Source: Nesterenkonia haasae (GTDB taxonomy: Bacteria > Actinomycetota > Actinomycetes > Actinomycetales > Micrococcaceae). Taken from it: a DNA stretch of 64,000 nt. This document shows, in pieces, positions 43,005 through 51,124 of the stretch. Below the pieces are notes generated by a model. The model made no database searches, had not been told where the DNA came from, and was given only the letters and a program-made list of their open reading frames with translations. Numbering within the stretch: the first letter of the stretch is position 1; every line of letters starts with the position of its first letter. The stretch lies in the NCBI RefSeq assembly GCF_010119385.1, contig NZ_VFIE01000019.1, positions 122,809 to 186,808 on the forward strand, in the 5' to 3' direction. Both the position numbers and the translations under genes were made by a program.

Positions 43005-44311
43005 GCACAGAGAAGAAGAACAACGACGACGCCCCAGCGGCACCCGGCGGTGCTCTGAAAGAGGCTGAATCACGGCTGCACTATGCGGTGCGGGAGCTCT
43101 CCCAATCTTCGTGGGTCATCACGCTACTGTCCGTGGTGGTCGCCCTCGTGGTCGGTGCCCTGCTGATCCTGGCCACCAACCCACAGGTGCAGGCCACTAC
43201 GGGGTACTTCTTCGCTCAGCCCGGGGACTTCTTCCTTACCAGCTTCGAAGTAATCCGCGACGCCTACTCCGCGCTGTTCCGCGGCGCGGTCTACGACTGG
43301 CAGGCAGCGACCCCAGACCGGGCCATCCGGCCCATCACCGAAACCCTGGTCAACGCGGTGCCGCTCATCCTTGCCGGCCTGGGCATCGCCATCGGCTTCC
43401 GCTCCGGGATGCTCAACATTGGCGGCCAGGGCCAGATCATTCTGGGGGCAACCTGCGCAGCGTTCATCGGCTACGCCTTCAATCTCCCCGTGGGCGCCCA
43501 CCTGTTGCTCGCACTGGTTGGAGGCGCACTGGGTGGTGCCATCTGGGGCGGCATCGCCGGCGTACTCAAAGCCAAGACCGGCGCCAATGAGGTGATCGTC
43601 ACGATCATGCTCAACAACATTGCCCTCTACCTACTCGCCTGGCTGCTGCGTCAACAGTGGTTTGTCCAAACCGGCTCAAACCAACCGATTGCCGCGCCTG
43701 TCGAGGATTCCGCCCGGCTTTTCGGCCTCCTGGGCACCGGGTTCCGCCTGCACGCCGGCATCCTGCTTGCGATTGCCGCCACAGTGTTCGTCTGGTGGCT
43801 GCTCGAACGCTCCACTCTCGGTTTTGAATTCCGTGCGATCGGCGAGAACCCTGACGCCGCCCGCACCGCAGGAATCAACGTTCCCAAGGCCACCGCACTG
43901 GTCCTGATCATCGGTGGCGGGCTCTGCGGACTCGGCGGCGCCGCCCACCTTCTCGGGACGGAATACCGCCTCGGGGCCGGCATCGCGGGAACCCTCGGCT
44001 TCGACGCGATCACCGTGGCCCTGCTCGGGCGCTCCAAACCTCTGGGCACATTCCTCGCCGGCGTCCTCTTCGGAGGGCTGCGGGCTGGCGGTGTGCTGAT
44101 GCAGGCTCAAACCGGCACGCCCATCGACATTGTGCTGGTTCTGCAGTCCGTGATCGTGCTGCTGATCGCCGCTCCTCCCCTGGTGCGCGCCATCTTCTTC
44201 CTCCCCAACCCCGACGGCACAGCAAAATCACCACGACGACGGCGCCTGAAGGACCAGCAGGCCGCGGAAGCCGCCCAGGAGCCCGCGCCTACTCAGGAGG
44301 TCACCAAATGA
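43001..44311 (+). CDS. Nucleoside ABC importer permease 1
   Basis: 436 residues of the branched-chain/ribose permease type. After a polar N-terminus come about ten hydrophobic segments, with IGFRSGMLNIGGQGQIILGA, NEVIVTIMLNNIALYLLAW and RAIGENPDAARTAGINVPK as family marks. The C-terminus is charged and proline-rich. It is coupled on both sides by four-base overlaps and forms the membrane channel with the next protein. Confidence 0.93.
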   Translation: MSTEKKNNDDAPAAPGGALKEAESRLHYAVRELSQSSWVITLLSVVVALVVGALLILATNPQVQATTGYFFAQPGDFFLTSFEVIRDAYSALFRGAVYDWQAATPDRAIRPITETLVNAVPLILAGLGIAIGFRSGMLNIGGQGQIILGATCAAFIGYAFNLPVGAHLLLALVGGALGGAIWGGIAGVLKAKTGANEVIVTIMLNNIALYLLAWLLRQQWFVQTGSNQPIAAPVEDSARLFGLLGTGFRLHAGILLAIAATVFVWWLLERSTLGFEFRAIGENPDAARTAGINVPKATALVLIIGGGLCGLGGAAHLLGTEYRLGAGIAGTLGFDAITVALLGRSKPLGTFLAGVLFGGLRAGGVLMQAQTGTPIDIVLVLQSVIVLLIAAPPLVRAIFFLPNPDGTAKSPRRRRLKDQQAAEAAQEPAPTQEVTK

Positions 44312-45633
44312 GCGACCAGCACACCCCCGAGCAGGTCACCGATGCGGAGACCACCGCTGTTCACGCTGAGCCACGCCAGGAGGCGGAAGCCAGGCTGCAG
44401 CCGATCAAGTGGAAGTTCCCGATCACCTACGCGCTGCTGGCGCTGCTTTCGCTGAGCGCTTTCACGTTCCTGAGCCCCACCGGGGCAGTCACTCAGTTTC
44501 GGCTAGCCACGGGAAGCGACTTCGTAGCCCTACCAGCAGTCAACGTCCCATCCTTCGCAGGTGCCCTGGTGCTCAGCCTGCTGCAGCTGGCGATGGCCGC
44601 ACTGGCCATCTACTGTGCTGCGCGCCGCATCAAGCTCGGCGTCTGGCTGCCGATGTTGTTCGGACTGTTCTTTGTGCTGGCGTTTCTGATCTACGCCGGT
44701 GCAGGCCGTGGTGCCTTCATTCCTGTGGTGACCTTGCTGGCCGGCGCGCTGATGCTCTCGGTGCCGCTGATCTTCGGCGCCATGTGCGGCCTGGTGGGTG
44801 AGCGCTCTGGCATCATCAATATCGCCATCGAAGGGCAGCTGCTGGCCGGTGCGTTCCTGGCCGCAGTGGCGGCGTCGTTCTTCACCTCCGCCTACGTGGG
44901 ACTGCTGGCCGCACCCTTTGCTGGGGCAGCCGTGGGGGGACTGCTGGTCTGGTTCGCGGTGAAATACCACGTGAACCAGATCATCGTTGGCGTGGTGCTG
45001 AACGTGCTGGTTATTGGTCTGACGAGCTTCCTCTACTCCACGGTGCTGACGCAGAACTCGGAACTGTGGAATGCCCGCCAACAGCTGCCACGGCTGCCTA
45101 TCCCCGGACTGAGCCAGATCCCGATCATCGGACCGGTGCTGTTCAACCAGACCATCCTGGTCTACCTGATGTACGTGATTGTCTTCGCGCTGCACATTCT
45201 GGTGTTCAAGTCCCGGTGGGGGCTGCGGATGCGCGCAGTCGGTGAACATCCCAAAGCAGCGGACACCGTGGGCATCAACGTTCCGCGCACCCGAATCTTC
45301 AATACTGTCCTCGCCGGTGGTATCGCCGGTCTGGGTGGCGCGTATTTCACCGTGGGGCAAGGTCTGGCATTCGGGCAGGAGATGTCGGCCGGGCAGGGAT
45401 TCATTGCTCTGGCGGCGATGATCCTAGGCCGCTGGAACCCTAAGGGCGCGCTGCTGGCCGCCCTGCTTTTCGGGTTCTCCACCTCCGTGGGACAGGTGCT
45501 CTCCACCATCGGCACGCCGGTGCCCTCGGAGATGCTCTTGATGCTGCCGTACGTGATCACGATCTTCGCCGTGGCCGGATTCGTAGGTCGCGTCCGTCCG
45601 CCTGCAGCTGAAGGTGTTCCGTACATCAAGTAG
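44308..45633 (+). CDS. Nucleoside ABC importer permease 2
   Basis: 441 residues. The family marks GLVGERSGIINIAIEGQLLAG (shown in part), YHVNQIIVGVVLNVL and RAVGEHPKAADTVGINVPR match the second permease of BMP-type importers. About ten hydrophobic segments follow a charged N-terminus. It is the last gene of the four-gene importer; a large inverted repeat follows 26 bases after the stop. Confidence 0.93.
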   Translation: MSDQHTPEQVTDAETTAVHAEPRQEAEARLQPIKWKFPITYALLALLSLSAFTFLSPTGAVTQFRLATGSDFVALPAVNVPSFAGALVLSLLQLAMAALAIYCAARRIKLGVWLPMLFGLFFVLAFLIYAGAGRGAFIPVVTLLAGALMLSVPLIFGAMCGLVGERSGIINIAIEGQLLAGAFLAAVAASFFTSAYVGLLAAPFAGAAVGGLLVWFAVKYHVNQIIVGVVLNVLVIGLTSFLYSTVLTQNSELWNARQQLPRLPIPGLSQIPIIGPVLFNQTILVYLMYVIVFALHILVFKSRWGLRMRAVGEHPKAADTVGINVPRTRIFNTVLAGGIAGLGGAYFTVGQGLAFGQEMSAGQGFIALAAMILGRWNPKGALLAALLFGFSTSVGQVLSTIGTPVPSEMLLMLPYVITIFAVAGFVGRVRPPAAEGVPYIK

Positions 45634-45659
45634 CACCTGCCGCTCCTCCCACCACCCCG

Positions 45660-45729
45660 GTTTTACCCCGCCATTCTCGATTTACCCTGCGCTATCGCGG
45701 CATGTATAGAAGACAGGGTGGGGTAAAAC
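45660..45729. repeat. Inverted repeat after the nucleoside importer
   Basis: Perfect 10-bp arms GTTTTACCCC (45660-45669) and GGGGTAAAAC (45720-45729), extendable to about 15 imperfect pairs, around a 50-base loop that holds a third TTTACCC word. It could be a terminator or a protein-binding array. Confidence 0.45.
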
Positions 45730-45829
45730 GGAGTGCGGGTGGGATTCTCAAGAATGCGCAGTGCTCTGAAGCCTGCGGACTGGGTCGCAGCTTGACCGAA
45801 TCGAGGGTGCAACGGCAGACTGGTCCACA

Positions 45830-45915
45830 GGTGTCGGGCTGCAGGTAACCCCCGGGCTCCAACCTTTAGCCGCTACGAGCGGCCACGCGCCGTGAGGCGT
45901 TCCCAGCCCGACACC
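45830..45915. ncRNA. Candidate structured RNA element
   Basis: A perfect 12-bp closing stem (45830-45841 with 45904-45915) encloses further small helices: AGGT/ACCT, GCCGCT-acg-AGCGGC and ACGC/GCGT. The multi-branched layout of 86 bases resembles a structured RNA. No known riboswitch signature is recognised, and the strand is undecided. Confidence 0.3.
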
Positions 45916-46036
45916 GCCCCACCTCTCCCCCAACCGGGAAAAGGTTCTGCTCTATTGACCGAACCGCCGGGAGCGAACCCGTACTGGAACGTTTGATACG
46001 CCGTTCGTGCCGACTCTGCGATATTCTGTCCGGCGG

Positions 46037-46062
46037 CTATTCACTCAGTAGCTATACACTCA
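46037..46062 (+). promoter_or_regulatory. Tandem direct repeats before the DUF47-Pit operon
   Basis: CTATTCACTCA (46037-46047) and CTATACACTCA (46052-46062): eleven bases, one mismatch, 15-base period. A GTTCATCTCTA word follows downstream. Tandem repeats are the form of PhoP boxes, but the match to that consensus is weak. Confidence 0.35.
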
Positions 46063-46131
46063 CCACTTGTAGGACACCTGTCGTTCATCTCTAACGGCCG
46101 GAATCATCGCACGCACCGGGGGCGCTACAGC

Positions 46132-46749
46132 ATGAAAGCTCTGAACCGCCAGCGCAAACATCAATCGGCAACACTGCTGATCGATATCACTGGTGAAGTT
46201 CGCTCTGGCCTAGGACTGCTGGCCCAACTGCTGGGGACCCCTGCAGGAGAACTCGCCTCCCACCGCGAGGAGCTCTTGGGACTTGAGGGGCGAGCCATGG
46301 ATCTCCATTTCAATCTGATGACTCATATTCGCAGCGTGTTTCTCACGCCCCTGCCGCGTCAAGACATCTTTGCCATCTCTCAGCAGCTCAACCGCACTAT
46401 GGAACACGTGGTCGCCGCTGGTGATCTGATCCTGCGGCGCAAGAGCCTCGAGCTGCCCAAAGAGGCCGCTGAGATGCTGGAATCACTGACCCGCCAGGCG
46501 GAGCTGACTGGTGAGGCCATGGGGAGACTGGATGACTTCGACCACTTGGAAATCTACTGGGTGCAGGTGCAGCGGCTGAGCAAACAGGCCAACCGGCGTC
46601 ACCGTGATTGGGTGACCTCAACGGACTCGGCTTTCCAGCCGAACATCGCCCAACAGCAGGCCCAGCTGGCCGACCAGATCCTCGCCGCAGCCCACTCGCT
46701 GCGGCAGGTCGCCGCCATCTGCGGATCGATCATCGTACGGGAATCCTAG
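46132..46749 (+). CDS. DUF47/PhoU-like phosphate transport regulator
   Basis: 205 residues, all-helical, with HREELLGLEGRAMDLHFNLM, FLTPLPRQDIFAISQQLNR and DHLEIYWVQVQRLSKQANR, the hallmarks of DUF47 proteins that accompany Pit transporters. The PRQDI segment is highly typical. It probably modulates the phosphate permease encoded three bases downstream and acts in the cytoplasm at the membrane. Confidence 0.9.
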   Translation: MKALNRQRKHQSATLLIDITGEVRSGLGLLAQLLGTPAGELASHREELLGLEGRAMDLHFNLMTHIRSVFLTPLPRQDIFAISQQLNRTMEHVVAAGDLILRRKSLELPKEAAEMLESLTRQAELTGEAMGRLDDFDHLEIYWVQVQRLSKQANRRHRDWVTSTDSAFQPNIAQQQAQLADQILAAAHSLRQVAAICGSIIVRES

Positions 46750-46752
46750 AAG

Positions 46753-47766
46753 GTGGAGGTTCTGCTGCTGGTCCTTGTCGGCGTCATTATGGCGCCGACG
46801 CTTTATGTGGCGGGCCTTCATGATGTCCCCAACTCGATCGCCATCCCGGTCCGCACCCGAGCGCTGACTCCCCGTATGGCAGTGCGAGTAGCGGCAGCAT
46901 TCAACACTTTGGGCGTGCTGTTGGCGCTGCCCGTGGGGCTCTACCTCTACTCATGGTTCGAGTTTCCCGCGATGGAACCGCAGTTGGCGCTCAGCGTCGT
47001 GGTCGCATCCCTGGTAGCAATACTTACCTGGAACGTCTTCACCTACTTCCGGGGGATGCCGACCTCGATCACGCACGGCCTGCTGGCAGCTCTGCTTGGT
47101 GGCACGCTGGCCGCAGTCACTGTCGGAGATGTCCGCACCGATGACATCTTGTCTCTCCCCTGGCTGACTCCGCTGCTCACTCTGCTTGTCTCACCTCTGG
47201 TGGCCTTCGGCCTAGCGTATGTTCTGGTGTTCGCTGCGGTACGGATCGCCCGGGGCGAAGACCCCCACGACGTGAACCGAGTCGCCCGGGGCCTGCAGTC
47301 CGTTTCGGTAGGGGTCACGTCATTGGGCACGGGCCTGCAGCAGGGCCAGCGATTCGCGTTCGTTCTGCTGATTGCACTGGGGGCGGCAGGAGTCGCTGAC
47401 CCCGTGGGTTGGATGGGCCCGGCCTATATGGCGTTTGCCGTGTTGATCGGTGCCGGCGCACTCCATGGGGGTTGGCGGATCGGTCATGTACTGGCCCACC
47501 GTCTGGTGGCCATAGACCCGCTGCGTGGAATGGTGGCCACGACGGCGACCTCAGGACTTCTCTTTTTGGGCTCCTTGGGGCTTGCCCTTCCGCTGTCGAC
47601 GTCGCTGACTGCGGCCAGTGCCATTATTGGAGCTGGATCCAACCAGCGCTTCGCGACGGTAAATTGGCGACAGTTTCGGCGCATCGCCGTCTACTGGGTA
47701 GCCACCCCAATGGTGACTGGCCTGGGGGCAGCAGTAGTGACCTTGGCGTTGAACGCCTTGATCTGA
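46753..47766 (+). CDS. pit: Inorganic phosphate transporter, Pit family
   Basis: 337 residues with about ten hydrophobic segments. The N-terminal GLHDVPNSIAIPVRTRAL corresponds to the GANDxxN signature of Pit proteins, and the second-half copy is FRGMPTSITHGL plus SVGVTSLGTGLQQGQ. It should import phosphate, probably as a metal complex, using the proton gradient. GTG start at 46753 with AAGGTGG nearby; it forms an operon with the DUF47 gene. The first signature is GLHD rather than GAND, a moderate deviation. Confidence 0.9.
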   Translation: MEVLLLVLVGVIMAPTLYVAGLHDVPNSIAIPVRTRALTPRMAVRVAAAFNTLGVLLALPVGLYLYSWFEFPAMEPQLALSVVVASLVAILTWNVFTYFRGMPTSITHGLLAALLGGTLAAVTVGDVRTDDILSLPWLTPLLTLLVSPLVAFGLAYVLVFAAVRIARGEDPHDVNRVARGLQSVSVGVTSLGTGLQQGQRFAFVLLIALGAAGVADPVGWMGPAYMAFAVLIGAGALHGGWRIGHVLAHRLVAIDPLRGMVATTATSGLLFLGSLGLALPLSTSLTAASAIIGAGSNQRFATVNWRQFRRIAVYWVATPMVTGLGAAVVTLALNALI

Positions 47767-47772
47767 TCCCGT

Positions 47773-48324
47773 CTACGCTGGGTTGGCATCCAAGTCGAGG
47801 ATCATCCGCGTATTGCCCAGCGTATTGGGTTTCACCCGGGCAAGATCTAAGAACTCTGCCACCCCTTCATCGGGCGAACGCAGCAACTCCACATATACCT
47901 CTGGGTCGACGGGAGCTTGGTCGGCCATGATGCGGAAGTTCTGTCGGAGGAAGAAATCAACCTCAAAGGTCAGGCAGAACACTCTGGAGACCCCGAGTAC
48001 ACGTGCCCTGTTCAGCAGCTGCTGAAGCAGCGCGGACCCGACGCCGAGTCCTCGCCAAGAGTCTAGGGTCGCCAGAGTGCGGACTTCGGCGAGATCCTCC
48101 CACATCACATGGAGCGCGCCGAACCCAATAAGATGACCACCCCGGTCCTCGGCGACCAGAAACTCCTGAATAGATTCGTAGTACGTCACCCGTTCTTTGG
48201 GGACCAGTACACGCTTTTCCACCAGCGGTTGGGCCATGTTCACGATGCGCTGCACATCCGAGGTTTGCGCCGGACGGGTGGTGAAGTCCCCGTGATCGAC
48301 GATCGTACTGGGATCTAGGCTCAT
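47773..48324 (-). CDS. argA: Amino-acid N-acetyltransferase (short actinobacterial ArgA type)
   Basis: 183 residues, a GNAT enzyme. The N-terminal TRPAQTSDVQRIV, YESIQEFLVAED, the acetyl-CoA loop SWRGLGVGSALLQQLL and the C-terminal FLDLARVKPNTLGNTRM match the short mycobacterial N-acetylglutamate synthase (Rv2747 type) well. It would make N-acetylglutamate, the first step of arginine synthesis. The start overlaps the stop of the upstream membrane-anchored protein gene by four bases; no other arginine genes are nearby. Confidence 0.88.
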   Translation of the reverse strand: MSLDPSTIVDHGDFTTRPAQTSDVQRIVNMAQPLVEKRVLVPKERVTYYESIQEFLVAEDRGGHLIGFGALHVMWEDLAEVRTLATLDSWRGLGVGSALLQQLLNRARVLGVSRVFCLTFEVDFFLRQNFRIMADQAPVDPEVYVELLRSPDEGVAEFLDLARVKPNTLGNTRMILDLDANPA

Positions 48325-49013
48325 TCTGACCTCCCGGTCATTTCGAATGTGTACGGCTGGCTGGTGATCCCCGAGACAGCAACGGTGAGCTCATACTCAC
48401 CGGTGGCGAGATCAGCCGGCTCAGAGCAGTCCACTGCGGAGTCTGAGCGAGGCCACAGCATATTAGCGCGCTCGATCTGTCCAGGTTCAAATTCGACCTC
48501 CAGCGATTCCCCCTCAAGCTCGCACTGTGCAGTGGTGAAGACCTCGCGGCCGCCAGTGGCAACCCGGAACTCCTGTTCAGTGGTGCCCACGTTAAGGGTG
48601 CAGTCCTGACCGCCGATATTTTCAATCTCCATAATCAACAGTGGTGCGGTGGTGGCATCGTAAGCTTCATGGCTCGTTCGCGCACGAACCTCAATGTCAG
48701 CAGGCGCACAGTGTCCCTCTTCCACCGCATCCTCGGGAGGTTCGGCGTCTCCGTCGTCGGAGTCTTCATCATCTTCATCACTCGCTGGGGGCCCGTCGGT
48801 GGGATCGTCGTCCGAGGTGGTCGGGGCGTCGTCGTTGGGGTCTTCATTTTCGATCTGGGCGGACGATTCAGTCTCGTCGTCGCCGTTGGCGAAGTTCTCA
48901 TAGACGGCTCGCACGCCCCAAATGGCGAGGGCGAGGAGAAAAACAGCCAACAGTGCCGCCGCCAATCGCCGGCGGCGATACACGGCAGGAGAAGGGCGGC
49001 GGCGCTGGTTCAT
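48321..49013 (-). CDS. Membrane-anchored acidic protein with extracytoplasmic beta domain
   Basis: 230 residues. A basic N-terminus (RRRPSPAVYRRRR) precedes one transmembrane helix (about 19-37). An acidic, Asp/Glu/Ser/Pro-rich linker spans about 45-100, followed by a domain with paired cysteines (HCAPADIEVRA, GGQDCTLNVG, TAQCELEGE, DSAVDCSEPA), probably disulfide-bonded outside the cell. It resembles unnamed actinobacterial surface proteins. ATG at 49013 is preferred over an in-frame TTG nine bases upstream. Function unknown. Confidence 0.75.
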   Translation of the reverse strand: MNQRRRPSPAVYRRRRLAAALLAVFLLALAIWGVRAVYENFANGDDETESSAQIENEDPNDDAPTTSDDDPTDGPPASDEDDEDSDDGDAEPPEDAVEEGHCAPADIEVRARTSHEAYDATTAPLLIMEIENIGGQDCTLNVGTTEQEFRVATGGREVFTTAQCELEGESLEVEFEPGQIERANMLWPRSDSAVDCSEPADLATGEYELTVAVSGITSQPYTFEMTGRSE

Positions 49014-49065
49014 AGTCCTCAAGAGTAACGAGAGGCTGAAGCAGAACGGCGCAGCGGCGCGGGGG

Positions 49066-50295
49066 TCAGAGAATCAGCCAACCCAGCATTCCTGCTGCGA
49101 GTACCACCGCCCAGGCCGGCACTTTCCAACTGTTCAGCGCAACGAAGGAGCCGATGGCAAGGACCAAGGCGCCGATCCCAACATCCAGCACCCCGGCAGT
49201 AAACACCGGGTCATAGAGAGCCGCTGCAAGTATCCCCACAACGCCGGCGTTGACGCCCATAAGTGCCCGTCGGGCTTGGGCGTTGCTGCGCAGAGACTCC
49301 CAGAACGGCAGGGCAGCGAGCACAAGTAATGCCGCCGGCAGGAAGATGGCCAGCGTGGCGATCACCGCACCAGTCACCCCGCCGGGGCCTTCAGTGGTGG
49401 AAGCCCCGAGGAAACCCGCGAAGGTGAAGAGCGGCCCGGGAACCGCTTGCGCAGCTCCGTAGCCAGCCAAGAAAGTGTCGGCCTCGACCAAACCCCCGGT
49501 GACCGTCTCAGCCTGTAGCAGGGGCAGCACCACATGGCCGCCTCCGAACACAAGAGAACCGGCGCGGTAGAACAGATCTGCCAGCGCGGCATACGCGTTG
49601 CCCGTCGCCCCCACGAGGAGAGGCAGCCCGGCCAAGAGCACCGCAAAGATACCGAGGCATAACGCAGCGAACTTCTTGGAGACCCGCACCGTGAACGCGT
49701 CGCTTTCTGCGAACTCCTCTTTGGGGGGCCGCAGCCATAGCAGTCCGATCAGCCCGGCCGCGGTGATGGCAGTTACGAGGATGAAGGGGTTGGGTAGCAG
49801 CAGCACAATAATCATGGCCACTGCGGCGATCGTCGCGCGGGGGGCATCAGGCGCAAGGTTCTTGGCCATTCCCAGCACCGCGTGAGCTACCACGGCAACT
49901 GCAGCCGCCTTCAGCCCGTGGACCCAACCGGCCTCGGAGAGATCCCCCGCACCAGCGACCCCGTAGGCGAACGCCACCAGCAGCACGACCGACGGCAGCG
50001 TGAAGGCGAACCACGCGGCGATCATGCCCAGGTAGCCCGCACGCTGCAGTCCCAGGGCCATGCCCACTTGGCTCGAGGCAGGTCCCGGCAGGAATTGGCA
50101 CAGTGCCACCAGGTCGGCGTAGGCCTTCTCACTGACCCACCGCCGACGTTCCACTAGTGCTTCACGGAAGTACGCCAGATGAGCCACCGGCCCCCCGAAA
50201 CTGGTCAGTCCCAGACGGAGGAACACTAGGAAAACCTCAGTGGCACTGCCCGGATGGGTGGTCCGTGGGCCAGGCGCTGGTGGGGATGAGCTCAC
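49066..50295 (-). CDS. chrA: Chromate transporter
   Basis: 409 residues with two CHR-type halves. The first begins FLRLGLTSFGGPVAHLAYF and contains QFLPGPASSQVGMALG; the second repeats the pattern as GSLVFGGGHVVLPLLQ and AVPGPLFTFAGFLGA. This is the long-chain ChrA family, which exports chromate. The GTG start at 50295 is chosen because an in-frame run upstream overlaps the divergent promoter and regulator gene, and a -10-like CAAGAT lies seven bases before it. It is divergent from the ArsR-phosphatase fusion. Confidence 0.88.
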   Translation of the reverse strand: MSSSPPAPGPRTTHPGSATEVFLVFLRLGLTSFGGPVAHLAYFREALVERRRWVSEKAYADLVALCQFLPGPASSQVGMALGLQRAGYLGMIAAWFAFTLPSVVLLVAFAYGVAGAGDLSEAGWVHGLKAAAVAVVAHAVLGMAKNLAPDAPRATIAAVAMIIVLLLPNPFILVTAITAAGLIGLLWLRPPKEEFAESDAFTVRVSKKFAALCLGIFAVLLAGLPLLVGATGNAYAALADLFYRAGSLVFGGGHVVLPLLQAETVTGGLVEADTFLAGYGAAQAVPGPLFTFAGFLGASTTEGPGGVTGAVIATLAIFLPAALLVLAALPFWESLRSNAQARRALMGVNAGVVGILAAALYDPVFTAGVLDVGIGALVLAIGSFVALNSWKVPAWAVVLAAGMLGWLIL

Positions 50296-50305
50296 ACCCG
50301 CTATC

Positions 50306-50341
50306 TTGACCCGGGATATCCTCACGGTCAATATTAGGTCA
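50306..50341 (+). promoter_or_regulatory. Leaderless promoter of the ArsR-phosphatase gene
   Basis: TTGACC (50306-50311), 18 bases, AATATT (50330-50335), then six bases to ATG at 50342. Two GGTCAAT copies spaced 11 bases apart flank the -10. The reverse strand carries TTGACC for the chrA side, so the two promoters overlap. Confidence 0.5.
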
Positions 50342-51082
50342 ATGAAGGTTGAGAGAATTAACGAGGACGGCACCGCCCATGGTGACCTCCATGCCAGGGC
50401 CGCTCGTCACGCCGCGCTCGCTGAGCCGCTGCGTATCCGCATTACCGACCTTCTGACCTTGTCCGATCTTTCGTCCACTGAGCTGCGTACGGAGATCGGT
50501 ATCCGGTCGAATCTCCTCGCACACCACCTCAACGTGCTCGAAGGCGCAGGAATGGTTACGCGGAGGCGCTCTGACGGGGACCGGCGCCGCTGCTATTCGA
50601 CGCTCACGCTGGAGGCCCGGAATACCGCAGTCCTGAGTCTTGCACAGGCGCGTTCCGCTCACGGAAACGGCCCCAGGCGCGTGGTTTTCATATGCACCGG
50701 TAACTCTGCTCGGTCGCCTTTCGCTGCAGCACGGTGGAACGCTGAACTGCAAGAAGAGCTCGGGGTCCGGGCAGTCTCAGCGGGCACATTCCCAGCTTCT
50801 GCTCCTTCGACCCAGTCCGTGGAGGCCGCTGCCACGTTTGGCGTGGACCTTTCGGCGCACAGGCCCCGCCCCGTCGGTGAGCTAGAGGCTCATGACCTTC
50901 TCGTCATCGTCTGTGACCGGGCATATGAAGAGCTCTCCACTCGCTTTCCGCTGCCAACGCCCAGACCGCGACACTGGTCGGTGCCGGACCCAGGTCCTTC
51001 AGGTTCGGCAGCAGCCTACGAAAGCTGCTTCGGAGACATCGACCTGCGCGTCAAGGACCTGGGATCCACGGTGAAGTTCTGA
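50342..51082 (+). CDS. ArsR-type HTH fused to low-molecular-weight phosphatase/arsenate reductase
   Basis: 246 residues in two domains. Residues about 15-95 are an ArsR-like winged helix (EPLRIRITDLLTL, SDLSSTELRTEIGIRSNLLAHHL, VTRRRSDGDRRRCY). Residues about 108-246 are a low-molecular-weight phosphatase/ArsC domain with the P-loop FICTGNSARSPFA (CX5R) and a C-terminal Asp in VPDPGPSG. In actinobacteria this fusion is found with metal and arsenic resistance. Here it faces a chromate transporter, and no arsenite exporter is nearby. It may act as arsenate reductase, phosphatase or oxyanion-sensing regulator. Confidence 0.87.
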   Translation: MKVERINEDGTAHGDLHARAARHAALAEPLRIRITDLLTLSDLSSTELRTEIGIRSNLLAHHLNVLEGAGMVTRRRSDGDRRRCYSTLTLEARNTAVLSLAQARSAHGNGPRRVVFICTGNSARSPFAAARWNAELQEELGVRAVSAGTFPASAPSTQSVEAAATFGVDLSAHRPRPVGELEAHDLLVIVCDRAYEELSTRFPLPTPRPRHWSVPDPGPSGSAAAYESCFGDIDLRVKDLGSTVKF

Positions 51083-51089
51083 TCTGCGG

Positions 51090-51109
51090 ACTCCTGTGTA
51101 AAACAGAGT
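51090..51109. terminator. Short hairpin terminator between convergent genes
   Basis: ACTCCTGT and ACAGAGT pair with one bulged C around the loop GTAAA, followed on the plus strand by GTTTCTTGC. It lies between the ArsR fusion and the convergent desaturase gene. Confidence 0.5.
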
Positions 51110-51124
51110 GTTTCTTGCTCGGTG

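Larger units (their letters stand above)
45634..46131. other. 498-base noncoding stretch between importer and phosphate genes
   Basis: No protein gene is supported here. It contains the inverted repeat at 45660-45729, the multi-hairpin element at 45830-45915 and tandem repeats at 46037-46062 before the DUF47 gene. Confidence 0.6.
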
